From: Cylicocyclus nassatus | Lineage: Eukaryota > Nematoda > Chromadorea > Rhabditida > Strongylidae | DNA: 64,000 nt | Assembly (NCBI GenBank): GCA_958299035.1 | Contig: CATQJL010000305.1 | Span: forward strand, 34,609,733 to 34,673,732 | Reading direction: 5' to 3' | In this document: one piece after another, positions 21,804 through 32,365 of the stretch | Layout of the letters: the number at the start of each line of letters is the position of its first letter | How positions within the stretch are numbered: the first letter of the stretch is position 1 | Notes under the pieces: model-generated | Databases searched by the model: none | Seen by the model: the letters and a program-made list of their open reading frames with translations, nothing else | What the model was told of the DNA's origin: nothing | Position numbers and translations under genes: made by a program

Positions 21804-23933
21804 ATGCTGCAAATCAGTGGGCTCCGTCTGTATTCTGACTTACGGCTTCTTGTTCGTGTTCTTGCAAATGTGGAAGAGTTCAACGTTGAGGATATAGAGG
21901 CTGCGTCAAGCCTTGCGAAAGCTATGAAAGAGCTGTGGAGTAGCGTATCGATAAAGTTGTTCACTCTCAAGCTCCATGTAAGATTTTCGCACGTTATTAT
22001 TGCTGAAGTATCGTTGGAATTCATTCGGTGTCTTCTTGATCACAGCGTCGTAGAAGATCTTGCCTTTTGTGGCTCACCTTTTCTGTGGTAGGCTGCACCG
22101 TTTGAGAGAATGCACCAAGGGTTGCAGTCTCGAATTGTTCAACGTAAAACTAATTGCGAACAGTCGTTGGTTGAGAAATACTGTAATTACATTCCCATTT
22201 TCCAACACAGCATGTCCATTATTTCTAGCTTTGTTCTGCATAAAGAACTCCTACAACTTTCCGCAGAACGCGCTGAACACAGTCGCAACCCATTTTTCAT
22301 GAAATTGCACAATAAGATCTCTGGCAATTCGACGAACGGGTGCGGAAGAGCATCACACTCATCCTTTGCTCTGTTTATCATCTGTCTTAGATTTCCGGTA
22401 AGCGTGCAACTAGGCAGAAACTGGTATGTCCCTGCTTCCTCAGAGTTAGATTTGAGAGATCTGTTGCCTGAGCATCAATCGTTGTTAAGTCCACTAAAAG
22501 GCTTCTCTTTTTGGTTAGGCGCTCCTTTCTGCACATTATCACTATAGCATGACTGATTTTTAGTTCACGTCTGTGTCACAAGCGACAAGCTTACTCCTCC
22601 GCAATATATTGGACAAGACAACGGAATACAGTGCAGCATTGTGTTTGCCTAAAAGATCTCAATGATTTAGTGTTTGGAAATGTCATAGCTTTCGCTTATA
22701 ACTCACAGGGAAGCTGTTATGTACTTCTGGAGGAGCACGTCACAACAGATTTTTTTGCTCGACTCGAATTTGCCGTCAATAAGCAAAACGAGGCTAAAGC
22801 TGCTGCTATCAATGCTTTGAACTTAGTGCAGGTATTTAATCAATTTTTTTTTCTTTCGACTAGCAAACGCTTCAATCTGCGCAATGCTTTTGACATAAAA
22901 TCTGCGGCCAGCTTTATAGAATTCAAAGAAAGACAATATCTTTCCAAGCTTTGATGATTTTGCTGATGCAACATATGTATATGGTTCCTGAAGTTGATAA
23001 ACTCTCTCTATGTTGTTGTTTGTAACCGCTAAGAATCTTTCATCAAAGTCTATGCGAAATATAGTTATAGAGATAAATTTGCAACTTATGACAGGCATGT
23101 ACCCTTCCGACGAAGAATAGACTCCGAACTACTTGAACCTCTCCGCTTCTTTTCTTGGTTGGCTTACAAAATTCGGCTTCCCTATCTTGCAAACCAAAAC
23201 TTCAGACGACGAAAACGTGGACAAAGAAAATATCCTTTCGAGTGACTATATCGTACTCCATCCAATAGTCAAGCCAATGTGCCGTCGAGCAGTCAAATCA
23301 ACAGGAACAATTCTCGCAAACGCCGTATGGGCACTGAAAGTTCTCCAACAGTTTGTGGCTTGCAGCCACAAACGATACCCGCTTCTTCTGCATCTTCCAC
23401 AGGTAAGCTGTTGTGTTCATCTCGTTCCAATGTGTGGAAAGGGATGTAAAGGAGTATTTTAGGTGCTTTAAAGCGAGTCCTGGAGGAGAACACTGTGTCG
23501 CTTGCGAAGCTAGGAAGAGTTGTACGACAGTTTGACATCACTGTCGAAAATGAGGTGATATATACATGTTTGCTGAGAGACATAGGGATAATTATGTGGT
23601 TTAAGGAGATGTTTGCGTCAAAGATAAGCGATATCAAAATTAATATGCAGCATGTGAAAAACATGCAAACAAGCGTCGAAACGGTACAATGTTCTTCAGA
23701 CTCGGTTGTCCGAGCTCTTACTTGTGTCGTAAGAGAACAAACAAACATTATAGCAGGATTTTCTTTAACAGTAAGCGTTATTTTACCGGGTTCAAGGATA
23801 GCAGTTGGCTTGTCTGCAGATGAACGCCCCTTTATCGAAGCTGAGGCAACAGAGAGTTGAGAAGAACTCATTTCCACGTTGCGAAAAACAAAGAAAATAC
23901 GTTGCCAAAGGGTTATTCATTGCAGAGGAGTAA
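21804..23933 (+). CDS. Unidentified multi-exon gene
   Basis: Phase-consistent exons: 21804-21977, 22128-22397, 22564-22642, 22689-22831, a gap, then 23095-23402, 23463-23554, 23606-23770, 23820-23933 with a TAA stop. Splice sites are mostly good, for example CAT|GTAAGA and a gttgcag acceptor. I do not recognise the family. The N-terminal half is helical in character (VRVLANVEEFNVEDIEAASS, then NKQNEAKAAAINALNLVQ). The later part has a Ser/Asn-rich basic stretch (NRNNSRKRRMGTESSPT) followed by helical segments (LKRVLEENTVSLAKLGRVVR, KISDIKINMQHVKNMQTSVE), and it ends in KGLFIAEE. Oddities: the join between 22831 and 23095 is unresolved, and the 23095-23402 exon contains an in-frame TGA at 23243-23245. 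Confidence 0.6.
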
Positions 23934-24146
23934 TCTATCCCAAGTCTGGCATCTTCAGGGTGCCCCTCCCTTCAAGATCATCTGGACCTTATTTTCAGTC
24001 AACGTGAAAAAAGTTTTAATTTTAGGAGTTGAATATGATCGAAGTCATGGAAAAGTAGCAGCGACCAAAACGTGCTCATAAGCACGACCATTTCTTGTTG
24101 GTTCTCGACTTTTTGCGGCACTTCTTTTTACATGTAAGCTGCAAAG

Positions 24147-24859
24147 ATGAAGACGATAAGGTTGTCTCGTAAATCACCGTTTAGGCCTGCGAACCTCCAA
24201 CGGAAATTCAAAACTACGCCTGTAGGCAGAGCGGGAAGAAGGGGAAGTTTGATCATCTTAAAGACCTTCCAGAAGGAATGGTCGAATCTTAATAAGTAGG
24301 TCGATGTGTCTTCAAGTACAATAACTCCAATAACTGATTTAGGTTTCGTGCTTGACGCTCTGGGCCTGTACCGCGACGAACTCCTGCGGACCCCAATTGA
24401 ACATAAGCAAAATCCAAACAGGTATGTATATTCTCGAAAGACCTTCATGTGCACTAGAGTTTAGGTGGTGGATGTCCCTAGGAGAAGAGGACGACGCTCG
24501 CAAGAAATTTTTTAACAAGCTCTCGGAGGCAAGAGTGGATTGGAGCGGCCGTGCAAGAATAGCAATTGGGAGAGCACTGTGAGTTCTCACACTGTTAAAA
24601 AAAGCGATACTTCTGAACTATAATTTTACAGGGCAGACATTCGAACATATTATTTTGACCCTGAAAGATCCGCTCTTCTTCCATCAAAAGTGATTCACTT
24701 GTTTTATGTGATCCTGGTATTAATAAGTTTGGTTTTCAGAAAAAGCGTGTTGTCATCGAAGACACTGGAGGCAAAGGTATCGGTATCACTAAGGAAGACG
24801 TGGTAATTCAGAAGACCGAATGCGTAGAAGATGAAGTCGAGGACATCGAGGAAGCCTGA
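24147..24859 (+). CDS. Unidentified small protein, 5 exons
   Basis: Exons 24147-24246, 24343-24421, 24465-24578, 24632-24689 and 24740-24859 give 156 codons plus stop with matched phases. The N-terminus is rich in Arg and Lys without acidic residues (MKTIRLSRKSPFRPANLQRK), as in mitochondrial presequences; the body includes NPNRWWMSLGEEDDARKKFF and ALADIRTYYFDPER; the C-terminus is acidic (VEDEVEDIEEA). The family is not recognised. The first donor (GGAA|GTTTGA) is weak; another phase of the same first exon reads plausibly from a tttag acceptor at 24193 but ends at a stop. AATAAA at 24921-24926 fits the 3' end. The gene starts 213 bp after the preceding same-strand gene, so an operon is possible but not shown. 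Confidence 0.62.
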
Positions 24860-24920
24860 TGCTTTGTCTACATTTTTGTTGTAGTTGTTCGTAACCTGTT
24901 CCGAATCTGTGTTATTTGTT

Positions 24921-24926
24921 AATAAA
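24921..24926 (+). terminator. Poly(A) signal AATAAA
   Basis: AATAAA occurs 62 bases after the stop of the 24147-24859 gene. Confidence 0.6.
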
Positions 24927-24959
24927 TTTTACGACGTAAGACTGGGTTTTACTAGCAGA

Positions 24960-26448
24960 AAGTTGTAAGCGTGAGAAATGGGACCCAAAGAGACCAAGGA
25001 CTAAGGTAAGTGAAAAGAGAGGCATGAGAGAGGACACAGAGGACGCAAAAACCTATTAATAAGGGCGTAAGCCACCTGCTCTGAACGCGATCGGGACATT
25101 ATGGTGTCTCCCGCAGGTGTCCCGATTTTGTCCGGAATGTGTCCGTCGGGACACCTGATTTTATCGCGCAGTTTTGTCCCGAAACAAAACAGGTATCCTG
25201 AATTTGTCCCGACACCGATTTCGCGAGTCGCGCAGGCATTCCGTGACGGCACCTCATTTTGTCCTGCGGGACTCAATGGCGAATGTCTGAGTATTCTACT
25301 TTTTAGTACACAATTACGGACGAGATAATGGCTGCTAGAATACATTTTTGTAAACCACACTGTATTTCTATGTCTTATTGGTTGTGACTGGTTGCGATTA
25401 GAATCGAGTAAGAGGTGTGGCATACGAGCGCTGGATACGACTCCACCTCCTGAGCTGGGCCTCAAAAAACTTTCTGACTTACTGTATAGCATGATACACA
25501 GGCTACAAGCAGAACCAGCATCATCGCATTTGGCAGGTAAATAGGGTTCTGCGTAATCGCGAGAGTGGGTGAGTTTGCGGCCATTGCACATGTAGGATGC
25601 CACAATGCCTCAAACCAATTGAACAATCTCATACTCATCAATTTTTTTGGGTAAGTTGAAGCTAACATCTGATGACAGAAAAACGTTTGAGAGGAGAGAG
25701 GTAGCTGAGAAAGCTCAATGCGCGTGCAATGGCCGCAGACTCACCTACTCTCACGATCAAGCAGAGCCCTACAGTCCATGTTAACGATATGGTCCCTTTC
25801 TGATCAGCTTAGGCGCAACGCTAGAGCCTCGTGCCGAGTTCGCGGGCGTACTGCTCGAGCGTTCATATCTGCCGCATCAATCGGAATCGCGGCTGCCCAC
25901 GCACTGCGGATGCGTAGTCCCTACGGAGAAGGGAATACGTGGTTGACACGTGTAATTGTATAACCAAGTAAGCTAAGTGCGAATTCAAGGAATTCCAAAT
26001 ATTGGGTTAGTAGGTGGAACGGTTATTTTTGAACATGGTCAACTTTTTTTGAGATGAGATAGCTATTTACTCTTTCTTAATCCACAACCCTGTCCTCAAA
26101 GAATTGCAAAGTTCAAAGCAATAGAGCTGCGGACAAGGAATAATTGTAAGAAAGTGCAAGGAAAGAGCTCTTAATTATGGAAACATTGTAAAAGAGCTAA
26201 TTACGGAAAACAGTCGTTATTGAATCCTTTCAAGAATTCTGCATATTCTGCATCACCTAGCAGCTTCTTATGCAAAGATCACCAAAGAACTTTTACATGA
26301 ATTCACACACTTTTTTTTCTAATAGAAAATTAAACTAATTGTATAGAAAATTGACTCTACAAGAGACGCACACATGCATGAAAAATGTCCGGCAGCAAGA
26401 CTTTACCACTCTCGCAAAATACGCCAGCACGTCTATTCAAACGGGGGT
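24960..26448. other. No gene recognised; contains a repeat
   Basis: The stretch at about 25080-25295 is a repeat rich in GATTTTGTCCCG and CGGGACA units and shares an end with 19918-20217. A GC-rich patch at 25800-25940 has short open frames on both strands without exon signals. Confidence 0.4.
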
Positions 26449-27632
26449 GGTGCAGGAGGAACCAAAGGGCTGCCGCCTGTATCCGCAGGAGATAATTAAG
26501 AGCGCGAGAGCTGTGGAGAATATTTTGGCAGGGATCCAAGAAAACTCGGCAAGGACATTCTTTGGGAAGAAATCTTCATAACTTCGCTTGGAGATGACTT
26601 TGAAAAATTTAAAAAACAGATTTGTAATGCAAATTGGAAGGCGCATTCACTGGGCATAAAAGTAAGTGAAAATTTGAAATTGTTATGGTAACAAAAGTCA
26701 ACTACCATATAGAAACTTTTTGTTTTGAATTTTGAAGTTTCGAGTTGTTGAAGTTCGGGGTTTTCATACAACATTCATTCTTTTTTCTTTGAGATAAGGA
26801 AATAGTTTGCTTTTTAAATTAATGAACTAAAACAATCAAATTGTCATAAAAACAGATCTGGAGGTTTGTCAAGATGCAATATGCTGTTTGTCTCATAACT
26901 TTAAACCCATTCTAATTCTAAATTTTGACATTAGAGGCTTCATAGGATTTGCCATTGAAACTATGTCTGTAATATGTGATAATGTTTTCTTATGCCATAC
27001 GAGGTTTGGTGAAGCTCTTTATTGCGGCCTTACGTTTCGACTTATCGTCGTCTTCAGAGGCCTAAAGTGGTGCGAGATTTTAATCTTGTGCTCTACCCCA
27101 CCAAATGCCTTATCGACCTCAAGCTAGTTTCGAACCCCCCACTGATTTCATTAACAATACTCGTAGAAAGTGAAAGTGATGTCTGTAATCCTTTAGGTCG
27201 TACACAGTAGCAAAAGTTCATCACATGCAACTTAGTTAACATTATTCTCTTATTACTACTTTATACTTTCAACTTCGTATTCAGAAATTTCACTAAAAAT
27301 TCAGTTGATTTTTTTCCACACAACATTAAGCTTGAAATTCCTCAGCTTAGAATGATGAATTTTGAAGGCAAGTTTTTGGTAGAAATTGTTGCGAGACAGA
27401 GTTGTTTAACTTCTAAGCGTATTATTGAAAAATGCGCATTACAATACTGATTTCAAATCTGTCCTTCGTATCCTTGAAACTTGATTCCAAGGAGATTTAT
27501 AAGGGTTTGTTTTTGATGGATGTCCTCGCCAAGTTTTCCAGGATCCTTGCCAAAATCCTCTCCATAGCGCTCGCCCTCCTAATTATCTCCTGCGGCGACA
27601 GGCGGCAGGCCTTTGGTTCCTCCTGCACCGCA
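26449..27632. mobile_element. Large inverted-repeat element
   Basis: The arm at about 26449-26645 recurs inverted at about 27433-27632 with roughly 80 percent identity by eye; both contain GGTGCAGGAGGAACCAAAGG in opposite orientations. The left arm is open for about 80 codons (KGCRLYPQEIIKSARAVENI), suggesting decayed coding sequence. The 27026-27065 hairpin repeat lies between the arms. Confidence 0.5.
27026..27065 (-). repeat. Hairpin repeat with hammerhead-like core, copy 2
   Basis: Minus strand: GGCCT, CTGAAGA, stem CGAC/GTCG with a GATAA loop, then AAACGTAAGGCC. The stem bases differ from copy 1 (9289-9328) yet still pair. Flanking sequence is also related: GAAACTAGCT and CATTTGRTGG upstream, AATAAAGA downstream. 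Confidence 0.5.
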
Positions 27633-27719
27633 TCCTATTCAAACGGGTCAGGAAGTTTTCTACTAGCTTAATCTATCGCATTCTCAGACACTGCATCAGC
27701 AATTATTAGCTTTTCCTCT

Positions 27720-28190
27720 TATATTTTCCTACTGGGTGGCTTCGCCCGGCTCATGAGGAAAAAACCTCTTTTCACACATCCCTGCGCGTCTGTGCCTTGC
27801 TCCAAAAGAGGGTCGCATAGCCGCCCATAAGCCTGAGGTATACCCCTAGGAAGGAGCACTGGGAAGGTGGATACCTTTTGGTAGATAGAGGGGAAATGGC
27901 AAGTTGACTGTGCCCCTGCCCTCATGAAGAGCAACACGCGAGGATCGCCATGCAAGCCCCCGAGGGCCGCGCAGCGGCCGGCATCCATGCGGGTGCCGAC
28001 GGCCTCTAGCCCCCTCCCTCCTCTCCCGGTGGTGCCGCCCAGACCCGCTGCCAGCGGCCGACTCCGCCCATGACAGGGTCAACCATGGCCGCGCCGCCGA
28101 TAGCCACCAATGTGACCTCGGCGGAAACCCTCAATTTTTGGAAGGCCCTGCCGCAAGGGACGGCCGCATGATTCAGTTGTCATAGGGCTG
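27720..28190. other. GC-rich stretch without a recognised gene
   Basis: The segment 27930-28110 is markedly GC-rich compared with its surroundings. Open frames on the minus strand (27719-28082) are low-complexity Arg, Gly and Pro translations and are not supported as genes. Confidence 0.4.
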
Positions 28191-28530
28191 AGGTCACGGC
28201 CATTCTCGCGCGATTGTGAAAAATTGCTATCGTTGGCGACTCGATGGATGTTACTAATCCACCGTAAGCAGATCTCGCCTAAACTGTGCAGAATATGACC
28301 GACGCCTAATGTATCTCAGTCGATTCCAGTCGCTGTCAATCTTGCACTTCAAGACTTTTCATGATGGAGAAAGCGAGCTTTGCATGACCCAGTCTTGATG
28401 CATCTGCGACAACTTGCGGAAGCGCGCCGATGTTTTTGATACCAGCGCACAATCAATTTGTAGAATTCCACCAAATCACCAAGTTGCGCGAATGTGCGAT
28501 TTGATATGAGTCGCGGGCATGCATGCCTGA
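28190..28530. mobile_element. Divergent copy of the 7515 MITE family
   Basis: GATTCCAGTCGCTG and GCACAATCAATTTGTAGA match GATTCCGGTCGCTG and GCACGATCAATTTGTAGA in the 7515-7988 element, in the same order. The ends were not located exactly. Confidence 0.45.
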
Positions 28531-28540
28531 GTGTGCCTTC

Positions 28541-28870
28541 TTATATATAGAGCTGAATGTGTGTTTGTCTGTCTGTGTATGTGCGAAATAGGAATTTTTT
28601 TCTTAACCAGTTTGGATCAAACTTTGCGCACACATCGGTGTCGTAGGCTACTTTTCGTCATCGATATCTATATGGCTTTTATCGATTTTTTGCAAAGTTT
28701 AAGCTACTGGGCAGGGAGTTGGCGCACGTATGTGAGCACGGTATGAATACAGTATTAGTTTTTGGAATTACCGATTACTTTCATTGTTTTAATCGGTTTT
28801 TTTCCAAAGTTTGAGTTACAGGACTGGAGTTGGCACAGGGGGATAAGTGGGCATGCTGAATACGAAAACA
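28541..28870 (+). repeat. Helitron-type 5' region with tandem monomers
   Basis: The stretch starts TATATATAGAGCTGAATGTG and continues with AAACTTTGCGCACACATC and GGCTACTTTTCGT, motifs repeated at 31975-32050 and, inverted, at 35440-35540. A roughly 100 bp monomer containing GCAAAGTTTAAGCTAC and GGGAGTTGGC follows; related monomers lie at 32650-32900 (inverted) and 35380-35440 (inverted). Short non-autonomous Helitrons often have this layout. Confidence 0.5.
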
Positions 28871-29189
28871 AAACGACTATAGAGAATTGACATGTAGAAG
28901 TGGGCGCAGGGAAAGGTTGTACAGGAATAGATATGTTGACCTTTAACGTGGTGCTTGTAAGGGCCTTGCGGAGCCGAGTAGGTCACTTGGTAGGTTATAC
29001 GGCCTCCGGAACTTATGAGTAAGAAAGGGCAACTCGATTGGATCTTTTCTTTGTTTGTCCCACCCACCTTCCCTAACTGTCCACCTTTTGATTTTTCAAA
29101 GTCTTCTGTTTTGCCAATTTGGATTTTCCGATACAATGACCAACAAATAAATACTGTGCTATACTACTGCAACATGCAGTATGATTATG

Positions 29190-30877
29190 CCCTTGATACA
29201 GCACGCTAGCTGTGCTCCCTCCGGTCGCATGTATGCACAGGTTCGCCGGATTCCGGCTCTCGAATACACCACATACAGCCATGAGAGAAAGGGGTGTTCC
29301 CCTACTCCTACTGTTCTGAAAGGCTACCCTGCGCTTTTTTTGATTGTCATAGCGTGCAGGCTTTACCGGATCTGCAAATTGAACTCAAAGGGCATATCGG
29401 TGGGGATCACAGGGATTCGTTGTATGGAGATGACTTCACCTTTGAACTTCCCCACCAGGTGGTAGCCTCTACGACGTTTGGCACGAGTTTCCTGATGGAG
29501 AATCTCTCCGTTGCATAACCTCGGTGGGTTAATATTGCGAAGTAGCATAATTGGCAAACCAATTTTCGAGTCTTTAAGGTGGTATCCCATTGGAGTCCGA
29601 TGTATCCAAAAACTTGGTGGAAAGTGTACAGCCTGCTCACTCTGGATCACAGTATCAACGGATGTGTACGTTGATACTGGCCCAGTAGGCAGTTTACTAT
29701 CTGAGCATTGATAGAATTCACCTGCTCATTTTTGGTTGCCAGGATCGCTCTTTGCATATCCACTCACCGCTGTCGAAGCTGGTGTCAATGTTCGGGAAGA
29801 CCTTCCCGATTAATTCCTCCACCCACTGGACCATGCTGCAAAGATCTGGGAAGGTGATCACGTCAGAATTTTGTTCAGTCGGAATTCTGTCTTCACCAAG
29901 AAGCAATAACTATTGTGCAAAGCTTCTGCACTCCTATCGCCAAGGAGGACTTGCATGTTCGTCGTGAGATTCAGCAACCGAACGTGTCTTCAGAGATGAG
30001 AAGGCTTGAGGCAAGCTTTTAGCTCGTGTGCTGGAGTCGATCGCGGAATCACTAGCAAAGTTCGACGAAAGTCACTTGCCAGTAGGGCATGGCCCACTAG
30101 CCGATTTCTTCCTCGTAAGTCCTGTAGTGAACGGTCAAGAGCTTCTAGACTTCTTACGCGCCATGGTGCATTTACCCCAATAAGTTTGGTCTCTTGTAAC
30201 ACCTTGGCTTTCCCCGTCCCCTTGCTTATCCCGCATATAGGATGGATGAGCAATATTCAGAGGAAGCTTGAAGGCTGAATGAGCACTTCGGCTTCCTGCT
30301 AGCAGTGTTGAAGCAATTCCCGAGAATGGCACTGCTAAAGCGATTCATCCTTGTATGCGAAGCTCGGCCTGCTAGTGCGATTTCTCCTTGTCTGCATCTC
30401 AAAATAGCAGGTTGATAAGAAACGTTTCTCGGTTCCACCTGGAGCGTTCAGAAAGAGTAGTCCACCCTTGCCACTGGATATCGCGTTCAAAACATGGCTT
30501 TGATCCTCCATAAGAGTATGTTAAACACTACATATATCGATAGCTGGTCAACACGTACAGGGCTTTTCAACCTGAGAGTCGCAAGTTTCGCTTGCGCGGC
30601 TCCTCCAACGCGGCCGCCTCGCTCAGGCCACGCGCGGCGTTTGCTGCGTATCGCCCGGATTTCGCCAAGCTTCAGTCGACGCGCAGCCAGCGCCACGAAC
30701 GCTGCGCGGACTTAAGCGTGGCGTCCTAGCGGGGCGGGTGGGACACTCAGGTCGTAAAGCCCTGTATGTAGGACCTCTATCGGAAAACATCACTTTGAGT
30801 GGTTGGTCATCTCCGCGTCTTTGGAACGGTCAGTATACTTGGGTAATTCGAAAATTTTTCATCGAATGAATGAATCT
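29190..30877 (-). pseudogene. Decayed Helitron PIF1-like helicase, C-terminal half
   Basis: Read on the minus strand across several frames, the region encodes Helitron helicase motifs in the expected order: VDQLSIYVVFNILLWRIKAM, NAPGGTEKR (Walker A, degraded from GGTGKT), STLLAGSRSAHSAFKLPLNI, SLEALDRSLQDLRGRNRLVG, IPRSTPAHELKACLK, EELIGKVFPNI, IMLLRNINPPRLCNG, GKFKGE, IPTDMPFEF and remnants of the AMTINKSQG region. At least two frameshifts and several stops break the frame, so it is a pseudogene. A 207 bp MITE sits at 30558-30764. The N-terminal half continues at 33840-35330, beyond later insertions. Function in life: unwinding during rolling-circle-like Helitron transposition. Confidence 0.88.
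30558..30764. mobile_element. TA-flanked MITE inside the helicase remnant
   Basis: CAGGGCTTTTCAACCTGAG on the left and CTCAGGTCGTAAAGCCCTG on the right are inverted, flanked by TA (30556-30557 and 30765-30766). The interior is GC-rich. Confidence 0.68.
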
Positions 30878-32364
30878 ATATATTGTATTAGTTCATTCCG
30901 AAAGTAATTTCGCTTTTTTCAAACGGGCGCCACATCTGATGGAACAAAGGTTTCAAAAAGATCTTGGTAGCATTCGGTGCAGCATTTCATTCCCTTTCTA
31001 ATGGTTGTGAAATTGTTGCAAAACAGTCAATGATCTTTTAGAAAATAACCAAAATCTGCGACCCATGCTTTTTGAGTTGGTCAAGTTTCACAAATTTTCT
31101 GAACTTTCATATCAATTCTCAGAAGAAGTTCAAGTGACGGTTCGATAGAGCAAACCTCATGGAATACAGTGCAACTTTTTCCTCTTTTCCAGAGCTTGTC
31201 ATACATTTTACAGAATTTTAACTGATGCTACCGATTTCCATACTTGGACAGCTAAATCCTAGTAGAACATCAAACCTTGAGCAGCTCGGTTGTCATTCGA
31301 TGCAGCTTTTTCTCCTCTTTCTAATGGGTGTTTTTTGTTTTCGATTCGTTCTGTTTCCGGGGATAAAATCATCATAACTCATTTTTTAGGGAGCCCCAGG
31401 CTGTACCCGAAAAACTCGAAATTTGATATTTCGAACCCGTAAACTTTCACTTGCTTTGTAAAATTAATGCTAACTCATAGTACCATCTTGGTAGTCTCAA
31501 ATTCCGAAAAATTATGATGTTTGATGCGATTCTGGTTGAAGTGGGCCTGCCAAAATTCGATGGTTCTGCTAAAAAATCTTTTAAAAAATTACGGCGAGAT
31601 ACGAGAAAGGGAGAAATATAGCGCTGTATTCTATAAGCTTTACTCTATCGAAACGTTACTTGAACTCCTTCTAAGGATTGATATTGAATATTTGAAAAAT
31701 CGTGAAACTTGACCATCTCAAAAAGTATGGGTCGCAGATTTTAATTATTTTCTAGAAGATCATTGACTGTTTTGCAATAATTTCATAGCCATTAGAAAGA
31801 GAATGAAATGCTGCATCGAATGCTACCAAGATCTCTTAGAACCCTTTGTTCCATCAGATGTGGCACCCGTTTTAAAAAAGCGAAATTACTTTCGGAATGA
31901 CCTAATATATAAATCTCAAAAATTGTCAGTTTGGAGGGTATGTGCGTTATAGAAACGCGCACCGCTCAACGATTCAGCTGAAACTTTGCACACATATGTT
32001 TTCGACCCCTGCGCAAATGATAGGCTACTTTTCGTAGCGATTCGTTGGGTCCTTCTATCGAATTATTGATTTGTTTACGTTTTTCTAAGGAATTGAGGGC
32101 TTATCATGTTTGATCAAGCATTTTACCATAATCTGTAAAGGAGGGCGGTGAAGCTCATTTTCACCTCAGGATCACGAAGATGCGGTTTCGAAGCGGGTCC
32201 CAGGGTAAGTCATCCACAACATATAAGAAGGGGGGGGGGGACTTGCAGTGCAGGTGACCAATGACCCGGGCTGGATCGGGAAAGCCAAGTAGCAAATAAG
32301 AGGGGGGGGGGGGCTCGCAGTGTAGGTGGACAATGGCCCGGGCTGGACCGGGAAAGCCAACTAG
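30875..32364 (+). mobile_element. Short non-autonomous Helitron interrupted by a MITE
   Basis: The proposed 5' end is TCTATATATT preceded by A, and the 3' end is a CCCGGgctggaCCGGG hairpin (32337-32352) followed 8 bases later by CTAG (32361-32364) and then T. This matches Helitron rules: 5' TC, 3' hairpin plus CTRR, insertion between A and T. Removing the foldback at 30888-31905 leaves about 470 bp. The 3' hairpin module is duplicated in tandem (first copy 32265-32280, with a mutated GTAG), each copy preceded by a G-run. It lies within the reading region of the larger Helitron helicase. Confidence 0.65.
30888..31905. mobile_element. Mariner-like foldback, TTAGTTCATTCCGAAAG type
   Basis: The left end is TTAGTTCATTCCGAAAGTAA; the right end in reverse complement is TTAGGTCATTCCGAAAGTAA, with TA on both sides (30886-30887, 31906-31907). 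The arms are about 210 bp. No transposase frame. An internal stretch (CATTCGATGCAGCTTTTTCT) is shared with the element starting at 63044. Confidence 0.82.
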
Positions 32365-32365
32365 T

